64,000 nucleotides of DNA from Trichobilharzia szidati (lineage: Eukaryota; Platyhelminthes; Trematoda; Strigeidida; Schistosomatidae), in assembly GCA_944472155.2 (NCBI GenBank), contig OX235273.1, positions 106,228,582 through 106,292,581 on the forward strand. The letters run 5' to 3'. The number at the start of each line of letters is the position of its first letter. Position 1 is the first letter of the stretch. Below, piece by piece: positions 54,365 to 64,000 of the stretch. The translations under genes and the position numbers were made by a program. The notes beneath the pieces are model-generated. The model worked only from the letters and a program-made list of their open reading frames with translations, searched no databases and was not told the DNA's origin.

Positions 54365-54432
54365 TAACTTTGTCGCTATCGAAGTTTGAAAGCCTGAAGC
54401 CCCACACTCCACTCGAAACGAAGAAAAAATCC
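54365..54432 (+). mobile_element. SINE family D 3' tip
   Basis: GAAGTTTGAAAGCCTGAAGC and CCACACTCCACTCGAAACG match the family D end. The head and most of the body are missing. Confidence 0.6.
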
Positions 54433-54477
54433 ATTTATAAGAGGTAGAATATTTGTTCAACAATTTCTTCAAGACAG

Positions 54478-54655
54478 TACGTCGGTGGCACAGTGGTTAG
54501 GACTCTCGCCAATCATGCACATGGTCCGTGTTCGATCCCCTGCTGACGGACACCCGATATCTATGATCGGCCTGCAAAATTTGGGCTACCGATATCCATG
54601 CTGAAAATTCCATACTTGTACTGAAAATACGGTGTGGCATCAAGCTGTAATGAAA
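54478..54655 (+). mobile_element. tRNA-derived SINE, family E, full length
   Basis: Plus strand: GTCGGTGGCACAGTGGTTAG (A-box-like), GTCCGTGTTCGATCCCCTG (B-box-like), then CACCCGATATCTATGATCGG, CCTGCAAAATTTGGGC, TACCGATATCCATGCTG and AAATACGGTGTGGCATCAAG, with an A-rich tail at 54650-54666. This is the reference copy for the family body. Confidence 0.85.
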
Positions 54656-54664
54656 AAAAAGAAA

Positions 54665-54970
54665 AGTTACGAAGATATCAAACCAACCAACAGAAATAAG
54701 GGAAATCTGAAGGAAGTGACTGTTTCCATCACTTACCCATAAAACACCGTTTTCATTACACGGATGAGTATATCAGAAAACAAAAAGATCATTTTGCCCT
54801 GAAATTTGTATGGAACTCTACCGTAGTCAGCAGAAGTGAAGTCGGTGAACCCTTCCATATTATTTAAGAGACATAGTGCGCTTGTCATCGAAAGTATTTC
54901 CAGCAGATTATTGCAGACTTCCATGAACAGATGTGTTTACTCTATGCCGAATAAAAATAATAATAATAGT
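54665..54970 (+). mobile_element. RTE-type non-LTR retrotransposon 3' fragment, decayed
   Basis: Blocks: TNQQK, NLKEVTVSITYP-like, FVWNSTVVS-like, HRKYFQQIIADFHEQM (shifted LQTFINRC), then an AAAAATAATAATAATAG tail. It begins inside the A-rich tail of the SINE. Confidence 0.6.
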
Positions 54971-55440
54971 GACGGTAATAGCAGTACTTTGGATACCATG
55001 GGGAATTTTTCGCGTGCAATGCAAACATTTCATCTGATTTCCTGTTAACATTATATAAAAGGTGAAGAAAAATTTACCAGGATACTAATATTGATAAAAA
55101 TGTCCATAAAAGTATAAAAGTACAGCTCAAATTAAGTTGAAGCAGTGGCGACAATAGATTAATGATAGAAAGACCACAAATGCACCGCCTGTCTACCATT
55201 ATGTAATAAGTTAGTAGTTTTATGCGTTACAATATTCTAACCCTATAAAACACATACCAAATAAGGTATCGTAGAGTTTACATACTTAGTCATCTAAGCA
55301 TAAAGTCACGTACAATCGCTCCTACTCCTATTTGATTAGACGCACCGAGGAAGATTTGTGTGTAGAGACGGTGCTAATAGTTTGACAAGATAATATTCGT
55401 GAATTTCTTGCATGAGTTTAAGTGTCTGTCCACAACAGCA
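54971..55440. other. No recognised feature
   Basis: No frame or repeat assigned. Confidence 0.4.
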
Positions 55441-55444
55441 TTAA

Positions 55445-55755
55445 CGATTTGGCCGGAAAAGATCAGCAACAAGGAGCTGACTCAACAAATATGCCGAGAC
55501 GGATTGGACACACCAGGATAAGAACACTGAGTGACATCATGCCCAATCCATAAGTGGAACCTGAATGTGAGACGACGATTTTAGCGTTGGTCTAAAGGTA
55601 ACATGTAGAAGATCTTGTGAGAAGTATATGAAAGTCTGTCACGTAGCCAGCTAAAAATGCCATCAGAGAACATGATGAAATGGGGATGTCCTGTTAAGGC
55701 TCCATGTTTCACTCGGGACCTTAGGGAATAATAACAATAATAATTTCTTTAAGGC
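55445..55755 (+). mobile_element. RTE-type non-LTR retrotransposon 3' tip
   Basis: Nucleotide match to the RTE C-terminus: GGCCGGAAAAGATCAGCAAC (WPEKISN), CAACAAATATGCCGAGACGG, GAGTGACATCATGCCCAATC, ATGGGGATGTCCTGTTAAGG, ending in AATAATAACAATAATAAT. Confidence 0.7.
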
Positions 55756-55904
55756 AAAAATGTATTGGTGATGCTTCAGATTGTGTAAATTGGAAAACTG
55801 GAAATTCGATAACCTTCCATTCCTTATATTCATCCATTTTCGACAATATGCACAGTGTGCGCACCGATTAAGGATTTTAGGAGTTATCTACGTTAATAAA
55901 CGGG

Positions 55905-56000
55905 GATATATTGGTTGGCGGTGACTAGCAGTTGCATCTGGGATGGTCATCTGGGTGTGCCTGAATCCCAAATGAGTCATTGATATTTCCACCGAACTGA
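55905..56000 (-). mobile_element. SINE family A fragment, ribozyme deleted
   Basis: Plus-sense order GGTTGGCGGTGACTAGCAG, TTGCATCTGGGATG, GTGTGCCTGAATCCCAAATG, TTGATATTTCCACC corresponds to the family A 3' end, stem I region and linker. The stem II and GAAA segment is gone. Confidence 0.55.
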
Positions 56001-56350
56001 ACGCCAAAACAAGTTGAATATTATTTCAGCCGCCTAATATACAAAGCACATAAGTGTATGAAACTGAATCTGTGTTAAATATTTTGCTAGGCATAATTTA
56101 GCATTTACAACACCGACTTTTTTAAGTGTAAGTATATTCGAAAGAAATAACACATGTGCACAAACGCATATTCATATGCTGATATGCGCGTATAAAGTAA
56201 ATCTAGCAGTTCTTCACCAGTATTTACCACAAGTGATTGATGAATTATCTTCTCGGCCTGATGTACAAATGCATGTTATTTCTTTGACAAAACTGTATCA
56301 CCTCAAACGGTATGATGTAACTTTATAGGTTACGATTGCCGAACAAACTT
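56001..56350. other. No recognised feature
   Basis: AT-rich, short frames only. Confidence 0.4.
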
Positions 56351-56351
56351 G

Positions 56352-57115
56352 TAGACTACTATTATTATTTATTATTATTGTTCCCTTGGGTTCCTAGTGG
56401 AACATAGGGCTTCAACTGCACGTCTCCACTTGCTTCTGTCTTCTGCTGTACTTTTCACCTGCATCCATGTTAGTCCATACTGTTTCAACTCCTCTTCACA
56501 CGATCTCCTCCATGTCACCCTTGGACGTCCCACTCGCCGCTTCCCTTTCGGGTTCCACTCGAGCACTGGCCTGACGCGCGATGTCACCCAGCGGCCTCCT
56601 CAGCGAGTGTCCAATCCATCTCCACTTTCTCCTGCATATTTGTTGGGCGATTGGTTCTTGTTTTGTTTGTTCCCATAGTTTCTTGTTGGTGATTCTTTCT
56701 GGCCATCTGATCTTCAGTATAGAACGAAGACAGTTGTTGATAAAGGTCTGCAACAGGCTGTTGGAAATATTCTTTGTGACCCGCCAAGTTTCTGATCCAT
56801 ATAGCAAAACTGACTTGACGTTTGTATTGAAAATCCGAATCATTTTGTTGTTGATGCTGAGTGACGAAGATTTCCAGATTGGTTTCAGGTTGATGAATGT
56901 GTTTCTCGCCTTCCCGATTCTCGATTTGACATCCTCGTCCGTTCCTCCTGTGGTTGAGACAATGCTCCCTAGATAAGTGAATGAAGTAACCTCTTTCAAA
57001 TCCCTCCCGTTGATGGTAATTGGCGCTGGATGTTGCTGCTGCTGTTTTGTTGTTGTTGGTTGGTTATTTTCATAACCTCCGTCTTGTCTATGTTCACCTG
57101 GAGTCCTGTTGTAGA
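56352..57115 (-). mobile_element. RTE-type non-LTR retrotransposon 3' part, best preserved
   Basis: The minus-strand frame from 56999 reads MKEVTSFTYLGSIVSTTGG, TDEDVKSRIGKARNTFINL, IFNTNVKSVLLYGSETWRVT, LQTFINNCLRSILKIRWPE, RKWRWIGHSLRRPLGDIARQ. After one frameshift near 56580-56500 it continues EWNPKGKRRVGRPRVTWRR, CEEELKQYGLTWMQVKS and ALCSTRNPREQ to 56375. An AATAATAATAAATAATAATA tail follows. It is 5'-truncated at about 57115 inside the poly-Gln region upstream of FTYLGS. Low decay suggests one of the younger RTE insertions here. Confidence 0.9.
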
Positions 57116-57650
57116 CTACTCCTTACAACTAAATAAATAAAATTAAAAAATTCAGCAGCTACACCAGTTTTTCTGCAGGACTAAAATTCAAGAATCTCCA
57201 GAAAAGTGAATTAACCATTGGCTGAACATTTAATATCATCAATCATCGCCAATATTTCGAAATTTCTGGGTTCTCTTCATCGGAATTCCATAGATATGTA
57301 AGTGTTAATAAGGATTATGAAAACATTTCTGGAATACTTTTCATAGTATCAAGTAGATCAATTTGTTGGGTAAAATCTTTTATGTTTCTGATTGAGACTG
57401 TGTCGAACATTCAATAGAAACTGTGTCATTTGCCAAAGCGAAAAACTTAATTTATAACTGTATACCTCGTTGGATTTATAGAACAGTTTTATGTAATACA
57501 TACGATTGGACTTCAGTTAAAAATACTCTTGGGTTTGCTTTAATGAATACTTTTGAAATATTCAGTAAAAGACATTGCTCAATTTAGCAGAAGTGGGTGT
57601 CACTGAAGAATTATAAAACATATGAATTCCCGATTTATTCGAAAATCATC
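57116..57650. other. No recognised feature
   Basis: AT-rich with no assigned frame. Confidence 0.4.
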
Positions 57651-57654
57651 AATA

Positions 57655-58190
57655 GATATCTTGTGTTGGTTCGCAGGGATTCGACTGGTTACAACACGAG
57701 TTGACATCAGTTAGAGAACCGTTGGAAAACCTGGGAGTACTGGACAACTGTTTTGTCTCCGCTTGGGACTCTTCACAGTACTCATCCGCCACAGGTTCTA
57801 ATTCCAGTTTCAAGGCTAGCACGCAGAACACTCAGCCACTGGGACCCGGTCCAATGGCCCATGAATTCCAATTTCTGCCAACTCGCCATATTTATAAATA
57901 ACTAGTGAGACCCTCCAAGTCAGGTAAGGGATCAGTTAGTCGCCTGTGACATTGGCTGGCGGTTGAGCTATATGTATTGCGAATCAGTAAAATTGGAATT
58001 CATGGATTGGTCATCGGGTGGAATCCCAATAGTTTACGAGCTCGCCGTGTAACCGGTAGGTCCAGGAGTTCAAACCCAGTGCCAAACTAGGACGAGATAG
58101 TTGTCCAGTACCCCTTGCTGGTTCTTCAGTGGTCCTCTAACTGATGTCAACCCGTGGTCGAACGTGATAACTATTTATCAACACTTCCGT
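57655..58190. mobile_element. Inverted pair of hammerhead SINE family B
   Basis: Minus unit 57655-57900 (minus: GAGTACTGTGAAGAGTCCC, GACAAAACAGTTGTCCAGTA; head with CTTGAAACTGGAATTAGAACC). Plus unit about 57960-58190 (leader GAATCAGTAAAATTGGAATT, head CCCAATAGTTTACGAGCTCG and GTAACCGGTAGGTCCAGGAG, ribozyme remnant CCAAACTAGGACGAGATAG, GTTGTCCAGTACCCC). C3 is deleted and GAAA is CAAA in the minus unit; the core is deleted in the plus unit. Confidence 0.75.
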
Positions 58191-58234
58191 GATAAATGTC
58201 TGATTTAATTACTACATGATATCACTACAAAACA

Positions 58235-58585
58235 CGCTGTCTTCACTCACTACTGAAGACCAGATATTCCACCTGAAAGGATGAACACTAATGACTTTTA
58301 GCAATTCAGACAACTATTCAACGCATTATTACCAAACAAATATACATAAAGAAATTGAGATTACTGGAGCATAATCTGAAGAGACATTCAAATGACACCA
58401 TATCATTAACTGCTTATTTATAGGACTCCAAACAGAAAGCTGTATGTGAGCATCACACAGTGGTATAGAGGAGATAATGTCAAAAAAAAGAGAGAGAAAG
58501 CCTGTGGGCAGTTGACGGCACAATGGAAATATGCATCTGAAGGCCTAAATTGCATTTGAAACTCATGGAATTAGTATTATTATAA
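58235..58585 (+). mobile_element. RTE-type non-LTR retrotransposon 3' tip, decayed
   Basis: Plus-strand similarity to the RTE end: CTCACTACTGAAGACCAGAT (ILKTRW), GAGACATTCAAATGACACC, GGTATAGAGGAGATAATG, GGGCAGTTGACGGCACAATGG, ending TTAGTATTATTATAAAAC. No frame survives. Confidence 0.6.
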
Positions 58586-58589
58586 AACA

Positions 58590-59300
58590 GTAATGATGAT
58601 AGCAAGTTCCATGTAAATGCCTAAAGGACAGTGTATCAACACGACGGCATGCTTGAAAGACTATAATGCCATTCGAAGGATCAGTTGGTTTTGTAACTAA
58701 TATTTTGAAATAAACACTTGTAGATATTTTCTTTACTATGAATTTTAAGGAAGGGTAAAAGTGGGACAGACTGTTTAAATTGTAGTTAAATAACTAAATA
58801 ATCCTTACAAAAGTTGTTTTACAAAATGTTTTATACCAATCTTTTCAAAATGTACGCATACATACTGATAACTGCAGGTGTATGGACTGAATTAAGGATA
58901 AAATGAAAATGTTGCTTGCTTAAAAATATATTGCAATTATATATACTGGTGTATATCGTTGAATAGATGAAATTAAGTAGATGTATGTATGTAGTGATTT
59001 GCACAGATGGCAGACAGATATAGTTGACTAATTCATATTGCTTAATGAAGTGTTTAAATCATAGTTGAAGTGTATTTTATGTTTGGACAGTCAAATACTA
59101 ATCTTAATCATTAGAGGTTCAGATTATTAACGCCAAGATTAGAGAATCGTTTTACTTTTGTTTCAAAAAGAAATCTCCTCTGGTAGTGATTAAGACTTTG
59201 AAATATATTAGTTATCAAGAGTTAGTGATGTTGTTTTGTGAACGAAGATACATTTTGTATAGACTATCACTACTGACTGTTTAAGATGAGAATGCATCTG
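58590..59300. other. No recognised feature
   Basis: AT-rich; no frame or shared repeat assigned. It may include 5' RTE sequence too decayed to read. Confidence 0.4.
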
Positions 59301-59309
59301 AGGAGAGAT

Positions 59310-61128
59310 CAAGCAGGTGAAACCTAAAAAGATGTTCTAGGGAAACTAATCATCAAGAGGAGAAACAAAGAAATAATGGGCTGATCACTTCAAAGGACTC
59401 TGGAATCGACCACTACCTTCAACTCGCCCACAAATACCACCTCTTCCAACACCATGCACAGAAGCGCCTGTCAGTGGACACCAATCTTCCAAAGAAAGCA
59501 GGGATTTTGAATGCGATAAAGCTACTGAAGTCCAGCCGGGAAGGCACTAGGACCATATGGAATTCCCGCCACCCGAAGCACTGAAAACGGACTCAGAGTC
59601 TGTGGCAGATGTGCTCACACCATTAATGCAAAAGGTTTGGAAGGAAGGAAAGGTGCCTACCGATTGGAAGAAAGGCTGGCTACCTTGTCAAGCTACCAAA
59701 GAAGGGCGCCTCTCTCCGCAAGAACTGGAGTGGAATAATGCTGTTGACCACGCCAAGTGAAATACTAAGTCTCATCAATTTAGAGGGAATAAAAGATGCA
59801 CTGGGTACAGAACTCGCACCACAATCTGGCTGGATTCAGTAAAGACAAATAATGTGCTGATTAAATTGCAACTCTAAGCATCTTCATCACAGAACAAAGC
59901 ATAGAATGGCAGTCAAACCTCTATCTCAATAGGTACATCGACGATGAAAAGGTCTTCGACAGACAGCGTAGACCGAGAAGTAATTTGGAAACCACTTCAA
60001 CACTGTAGCGTGCAGTTCCCATGTTTTTGTCAACCTCATTCAACAGATATATGAAAATGCCTGCCATGTTTCAGGTGATCCACAGCGGAAAAATCAGCGA
60101 AGCGTTCGAAGTGCATGCAGGAGTAAGAGAAGGCTACCCACTACTATCGCCGATGATATTCTCAATTGTGGTGGACTGGATTATGCGTCAGACTGTTGGG
60201 GCGACGAGTCAGGAATATGCTGGACTGATCAGAAGATGCTAGGAGATTTGGATTTTGCAGATGACATATGTCTAATGTCACACAAACTCGAAAATTTGCA
60301 GGCGGAAACCAGCAAACTGGCTGAGGAGGCTGACAGGAAACACAGGACTCCTCGTGAGCATAAAAAAAGACGGAGGTGATGAAGATAACCAACGAACAGC
60401 AACAGCAACAACAACAACAACCAGCACCAATCACCATCAATCAATGGGAGAGATTTGACAGAGGTTACTTCCTTCACTTATCCAGCTAGGAAGCATCGTT
60501 TCAACCACAGCTGGGGGAACGGATGAAGATGTTAAATCCAACCAGAATGGGTAAGGCAAGATACGCCTTCATCAACCTGAAAGCAGTTTGGAAATCTTCT
60601 GCACTCTGCCTCAGCATAAGGAACATGATTCGTATTTTCAACACCGCTGTCAAACTAGTCAGTTCTATACGGTGAGAAACTTGCACTGCGTATATCAGTC
60701 ACAAGATTTTCAGCAGGTTGCAGCCTTTCATCAACAGCTGCCTTCGCTGATTAAACATTGAGGATCAAATGGCCAGCCGGTCAGAGACGATTAGCAACAA
60801 GAAACTATTGGAACAAACTAACAGGCGAGATCCGATCGCTCAGCAAATATATAGGAGAAAGTGGAGATGGATCGGGCATACATTGAGGAGGCCGCCGAAT
60901 GACATCGTACGCCAGGCCATTGCTCGAGTGGAATCCAAATGGGAAACGAAGAGCGGGTCATAGGTACGAGGATGACATGGAGCAGATAATGTGTGGGGAA
61001 GAGATGAGAGAGTTTGGGCAACCGTGGACCCAGATGAAGAGGATGGCAGAAGACCGAACAAAGTGGAGATGTGCTGTTGAAGCCCTGTGTTCCACTTGGC
61101 ACACAAAGGAATACTAATAATATGAGTA
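59310..61128 (+). mobile_element. RTE-type non-LTR retrotransposon, longest copy (pre-RT to 3' tail)
   Basis: Blocks in order across frames: WADHFKGLWNRPLP, PEALKTDSESVADVLTPLMQ, KVWKEGKVPTDWKK, the finger AGFSKDK*CAD*IATL, NLYLNRYIDDEKVFD (palm A), FEVHAGVREGYPLLSPM (motif B), DLDFADD region as shifted ILQMTYV, VTSFTYP-like, GSIVSTTAGGTDEDVKS, FINSCLR-like, VRDD-like, KWRWIGHTLRRPPNDIVRQ, EWNPNGKRRAGHR, ALCSTWHTKEY. A short AATAATATG tail ends it. Many frameshifts. The apurinic-type endonuclease half is not present. Confidence 0.9.
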
Positions 61129-61440
61129 CTAACTTTTATAGTCAATAATTTCTAGTTGTTTTTATCGGTCTCCTTGGACCACCTAACCTAAATTAGCGGG
61201 TATTACAGGCAAATGATTTTCGTTTAGGTTGCCACATTTTACACTGATTTTTCTTAGATATTTACTGAGAATATTTTGCGACGACTTTATGGAAAGTTTC
61301 ATTCTGTCCCATTGCAGAATAAGCTTCATCTAGTCAAAGATTTATATGAAATCCATCAAAATAACAAACAGCAGTTATGTTGCCTATGAAGCAAACAGGG
61401 CTCACTTTCATTTATGGAAATTGTTAACATGATACCTCAT
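61129..61440. other. No recognised feature
   Basis: No assigned feature between the RTE tail and the next SINE. Confidence 0.4.
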
Positions 61441-61444
61441 GACT

Positions 61445-61830
61445 GCATTATCAGTGATACATGTTTGGAAGGCCCTGGGTTTGAACTCCAGTGTGAGGGT
61501 ATTAATGAAGAGTCCCAAACTAAGACGAAACGACTATGCGGTATTCCTAAGGTTCCACGACTATCCTCTAACTAATCTCAACTCGTGATCAAATCCATAA
61601 CTGATTAAATCCCTACAATTGATGTCATTTACAGAATCACTGTAAATCAAGTATAACTAGATAGTTATTTCGTCCTAGTTTGGGACTCTTCGGGAGTGTG
61701 CACCCAGAACTATCAGATTACGAGATTAACCCATTGACACTTCATCCACTAGACTGGAATTCAACTACATACAGATTCTTACTTCTGTTGGCTTGAGATA
61801 AAGAGCTGAGACACAATAATGTTATGAATA
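61445..61830. mobile_element. Hammerhead SINE family B units, plus then minus (tail to tail)
   Basis: Plus unit 61445-61620: head GGAAGGCCCTGGGTTTGAAC, then ATTAATGAAGAGTCCCAAAC, AAGACGAAACGACTATGCGG, TATTCC, end AAATCCCTACAATTG. Minus unit 61620-61830: GTTATTTCGTCCTAGTTTGG, ACTCTTCGGGAGTGTGCACC. Here the 3' ends face each other, unlike the head-to-head pairs elsewhere. C3 is A in the plus unit. Confidence 0.65.
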
Positions 61831-61954
61831 GTAATCCGTTGCATACCTAAACGTCCTTGGTATGGTGCACTTAAAGTTCGTGGTCACAGACTGCTGAAGA
61901 GTTCAAAATCACTGTAAAAAAGTTACTTAGAGTTCTTTAGTTTCCAAATAAGAT

Positions 61955-62770
61955 TAACGTCTATTGTCGAATAAACTCGAAGAGTTACAATCAAAAACCA
62001 ACAAACTAACTCAAGAGGCAGCAAAGCAACCAATTCAACTGAACGTAGAGAAGATGGTGGTGATGAAGATGACCAATCAACAACAACAACAGTAAGCGCC
62101 AATCACTTTAAACGGAAGAAAATTGGAAAGAGATCACATCCTTCACTCAACTAGCTAGGCAGCATCACTTCAACTGTGGGCCGCTGGCATGGTTGAGAAT
62201 GTCAAAACAAGGATTGGAAAGGCAGGGCAGATATTCGTCGCTCCGATATCCGTTTGGAAATCTCCTGCACTGCACAGCATTAAGGAAAAAATCCGGATTT
62301 TCAACACTAATGTTATATCAGTCACTTCTTTTATGTGGGTCAGAAACTTGGCCGGTACGTTACAAAGTGTATTTACAACAACTGCCTTCGCTGGCTCCAT
62401 ACTGAAGATCAAATGGAGAACTAGAAAGAACTAACAAAAAGAGACTGTGGGAACGAATCAACCAAGAACCCATTGCTCAAAAATTATGGTGAAGAAAATG
62501 GAAATGGATCGTACACCCGCTGAGGAGACCACTGGATAACATCGCGCGTCAGGCCCCTATTCAAGTGAAACCCTAACAGGTAACAACGAATTGGTCACTG
62601 GTCTGAAGGCGACATGGAGAAGATAGTGAGAGGAGGAGATGAGGTATCACAAGTAATTGTGGAAGCACGCGAAGAGGATCGTAGAGAATAGAAAAAAAGT
62701 GGAGGTTCGCTGTTGAAGCCGTATTTTCCACCCGGAACACAAGGTAACAATAATAAATAATAATAAGTTT
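61955..62770 (+). mobile_element. RTE-type non-LTR retrotransposon 3' part
   Basis: Blocks: NKLEELQSKTNKLTQEAAK, LNVEKMVVMKMTNQQQQQ, VENVKTRIGKAGQIFVAP, VWKSPALHSIKEKIRIFNTN, FMWVRNLAG, AGSILKIKWRTRKN, then shifted KWKWIVHPLRRPLDN and ALKPYFPPGTQG-like end, with AACAATAATAAATAATAATA tail. Confidence 0.8.
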
Positions 62771-63170
62771 CCAATGGATCTTCAATTACTTTCAGTTTGT
62801 GTCAAAATCTACAATGAAATTGTTGCTGTTTCCCATAGTTAGTAGGAAAATGTTCAATTTAGCTTTCAGGTGAATATAAATTATCTCACTAACATACTTG
62901 ACCTAATTCTGTACCAATCATTATAATGATTGATAAGTTTACCTAGTGTTTTTCTAAATTAAGAAAATAGTTTACAGTGTACAACACTGAGAAAATAAAA
63001 TTGTACCAAATAAATATTAAAGCACACCTTACACGAGTTTATTATTTAATTAAGGTGAACAGTAGAGTATCAAATTGATTTAAAACTTCTGTTACTTATT
63101 TCGAAGCACTGATATTGGTGAGGAAGTCCAGGGTTGTTATTTGAATCAAAGGTTTTGCTTGTTGTATGTA
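62771..63170. other. No recognised feature
   Basis: AT-rich sequence between two RTE fragments in opposite orientation; nothing assigned. Confidence 0.4.
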
Positions 63171-63174
63171 TGTA

Positions 63175-64000
63175 CATTCATCATGTATACTCTACTGTGT
63201 CACTCTCAGACCAACACCCAACTCGTTGTTTCGCATTCGGGTTCCACCAGACAGATGCCCTGGAGCGCAAAGTCATGCGACAATCTTGTCAGAGTGTGTG
63301 CAACCTCCATTTACTTCGAAATATTTGCTGAGCAATAGGTTCTTGATTCGTCTGTTACCAAATTTTCTTGTCGTTAATTCTTTCTGACTGGTCATCTGAT
63401 CTTCAGTATGGAGCCAATGAAGGCAGTTATTGATAAAAGTTTCAAGTGGTCTCTTAGAAGTGCTTTCCTTGACGCACCAAGTTTCTCATCAATAAAGAAG
63501 TTTGTTGTTAATGCTGTGGAGTGCAGAAGATTTCTAAACTGATTTCTGGGTGGTGAAGATGCGCCTTGCCTTTACAATTCTTGTTTTGACATCCTCATCC
63601 GTTCCACCCTTAAGTGAAACGTTGCTTCCTAGATAAATGAAGGAAGTTACCTCTTTCAAATTTATTCTGTTGACAGTGATTGATGCTTGCTGTTGTCAGC
63701 TGGTTATTTTCGTCACCTTCGTCTTCTCTATGTTCACTCGAAGTCCTGTTTCTACAGTTTCTTCTGTCAGTTTGTTGGTTTTCTCCTGTAGGTTTTTGAG
63801 TTTGGCCGACATTAGACATAAATCATCCGCAAAGTCTACATCTTCTAGGATCTTCTTATCGGTCCAAAGTACTCCTGTCATCCCGCTCCTACGCACAGTC
63901 ATCCATTTAATCCAATCTACCACAATTAAGAATATCATCGATGATAGCAGGCAGTTAGTTTGTCTAATTCTTGTATTCACTTTAAAGGCTTCGATAAGTT
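63175..64000 (-). mobile_element. RTE-type non-LTR retrotransposon, cut by window edge
   Basis: Minus strand from the window end: FKVNTRIRQTNCLLSSMIFL (motif B), VVDWIKWMTVRRSG, DVDFADDLCLMSAKLKNLQ (intact FADDL catalytic block), VNIEKTKVTKITS, FIYLGSNVSLKGGTDEDVK, then decayed FINNCLHWLHTED-like, and RKNERINDKKI-like blocks toward 63175. The upstream RT fingers lie outside the window. Confidence 0.85.

Noticed and set aside
60162..60440. Cys-rich minus frame with a run of C residues as a secreted peptide
   Set aside because: The run is the complement of CAACAA-type repeats in the RTE poly-Gln region. It is a shadow.
1..64000. CRISPR array, bacterial operon or phage
   Set aside because: No regular direct repeats with spacers, no ribosome binding sites or dense coding; the repeat content is that of a flatworm.

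Overview
The window is AT-rich eukaryotic DNA from a flatworm, most likely a schistosomatid blood fluke (Schistosoma or a near relative). The basis is the repeat set: Sm-alpha-like tRNA-derived SINEs carrying a hammerhead ribozyme, Penelope-like elements (PLEs) with GIY-YIG endonucleases, RTE-type non-LTR elements with short AAT-rich tails, and a CR1-like non-LTR element. The species cannot be fixed from sequence alone. I found no convincing host exon, canonical tRNA or rRNA gene. The window reads as intergenic or long-intron DNA, with one 500-N assembly gap at 35066-35565.

Autonomous elements. PLE group 1 (YRKxTWxGQ connector; CIYQFTCSCGxxYIG and QEHYPAWL endonuclease blocks; LPW C-terminus) occurs at 1-225, 4.2, 6.9-7.6, 9.9-10.3, 13.1, 14.07-14.89 (longest open frame), 20.85-21.8, 23.1-23.4, 31.1-31.9 (one nonsense codon), 34.9, 38.8-39.7, 40.0 and 41.6-42.2 kb. 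PLE group 2 (GVAMGSP, YVDD, IPCNDC and YIGQTSR blocks) occurs at 26.0, 28.3, 32.7-34.2 (most complete) and 50.8-51.7 kb. RTE fragments on both strands lie at 16.5, 23.7, 27.1, 29.9, 36.6, 42.9, 43.1, 44.9, 45.8, 54.7, 55.4, 56.4, 58.2, 59.3-61.1, 62.0 and 63.2-64.0 kb. A CR1-like 3' half lies at 53.1-54.3 kb.

Non-autonomous elements. I distinguish five tRNA-headed families. A is Sm-alpha-like with a hammerhead. B has a second hammerhead body, often in inverted pairs. C has a third hammerhead and includes the only copy here with a complete catalytic core (29705-29749). D and E share a nearly identical tRNA head but have unrelated bodies. A degenerate hammerhead-like motif also recurs in the terminal sequence of PLE group 2. 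Two inverted, colinear copies of an unassigned repeat of about 1 kb lie at 17.97-18.99 and 49.32-50.29 kb.

The most interesting theme is hammerhead-bearing retroelements arranged as snap-back or inverted dimers and, once, as a direct tandem dimer. These layouts fit RNA self-cleavage or circularisation, or fold-back cDNA. The PLEs and non-LTR elements are possible sources of the machinery that moved the short elements, which is inference. Family boundaries are approximate because they were read by eye.
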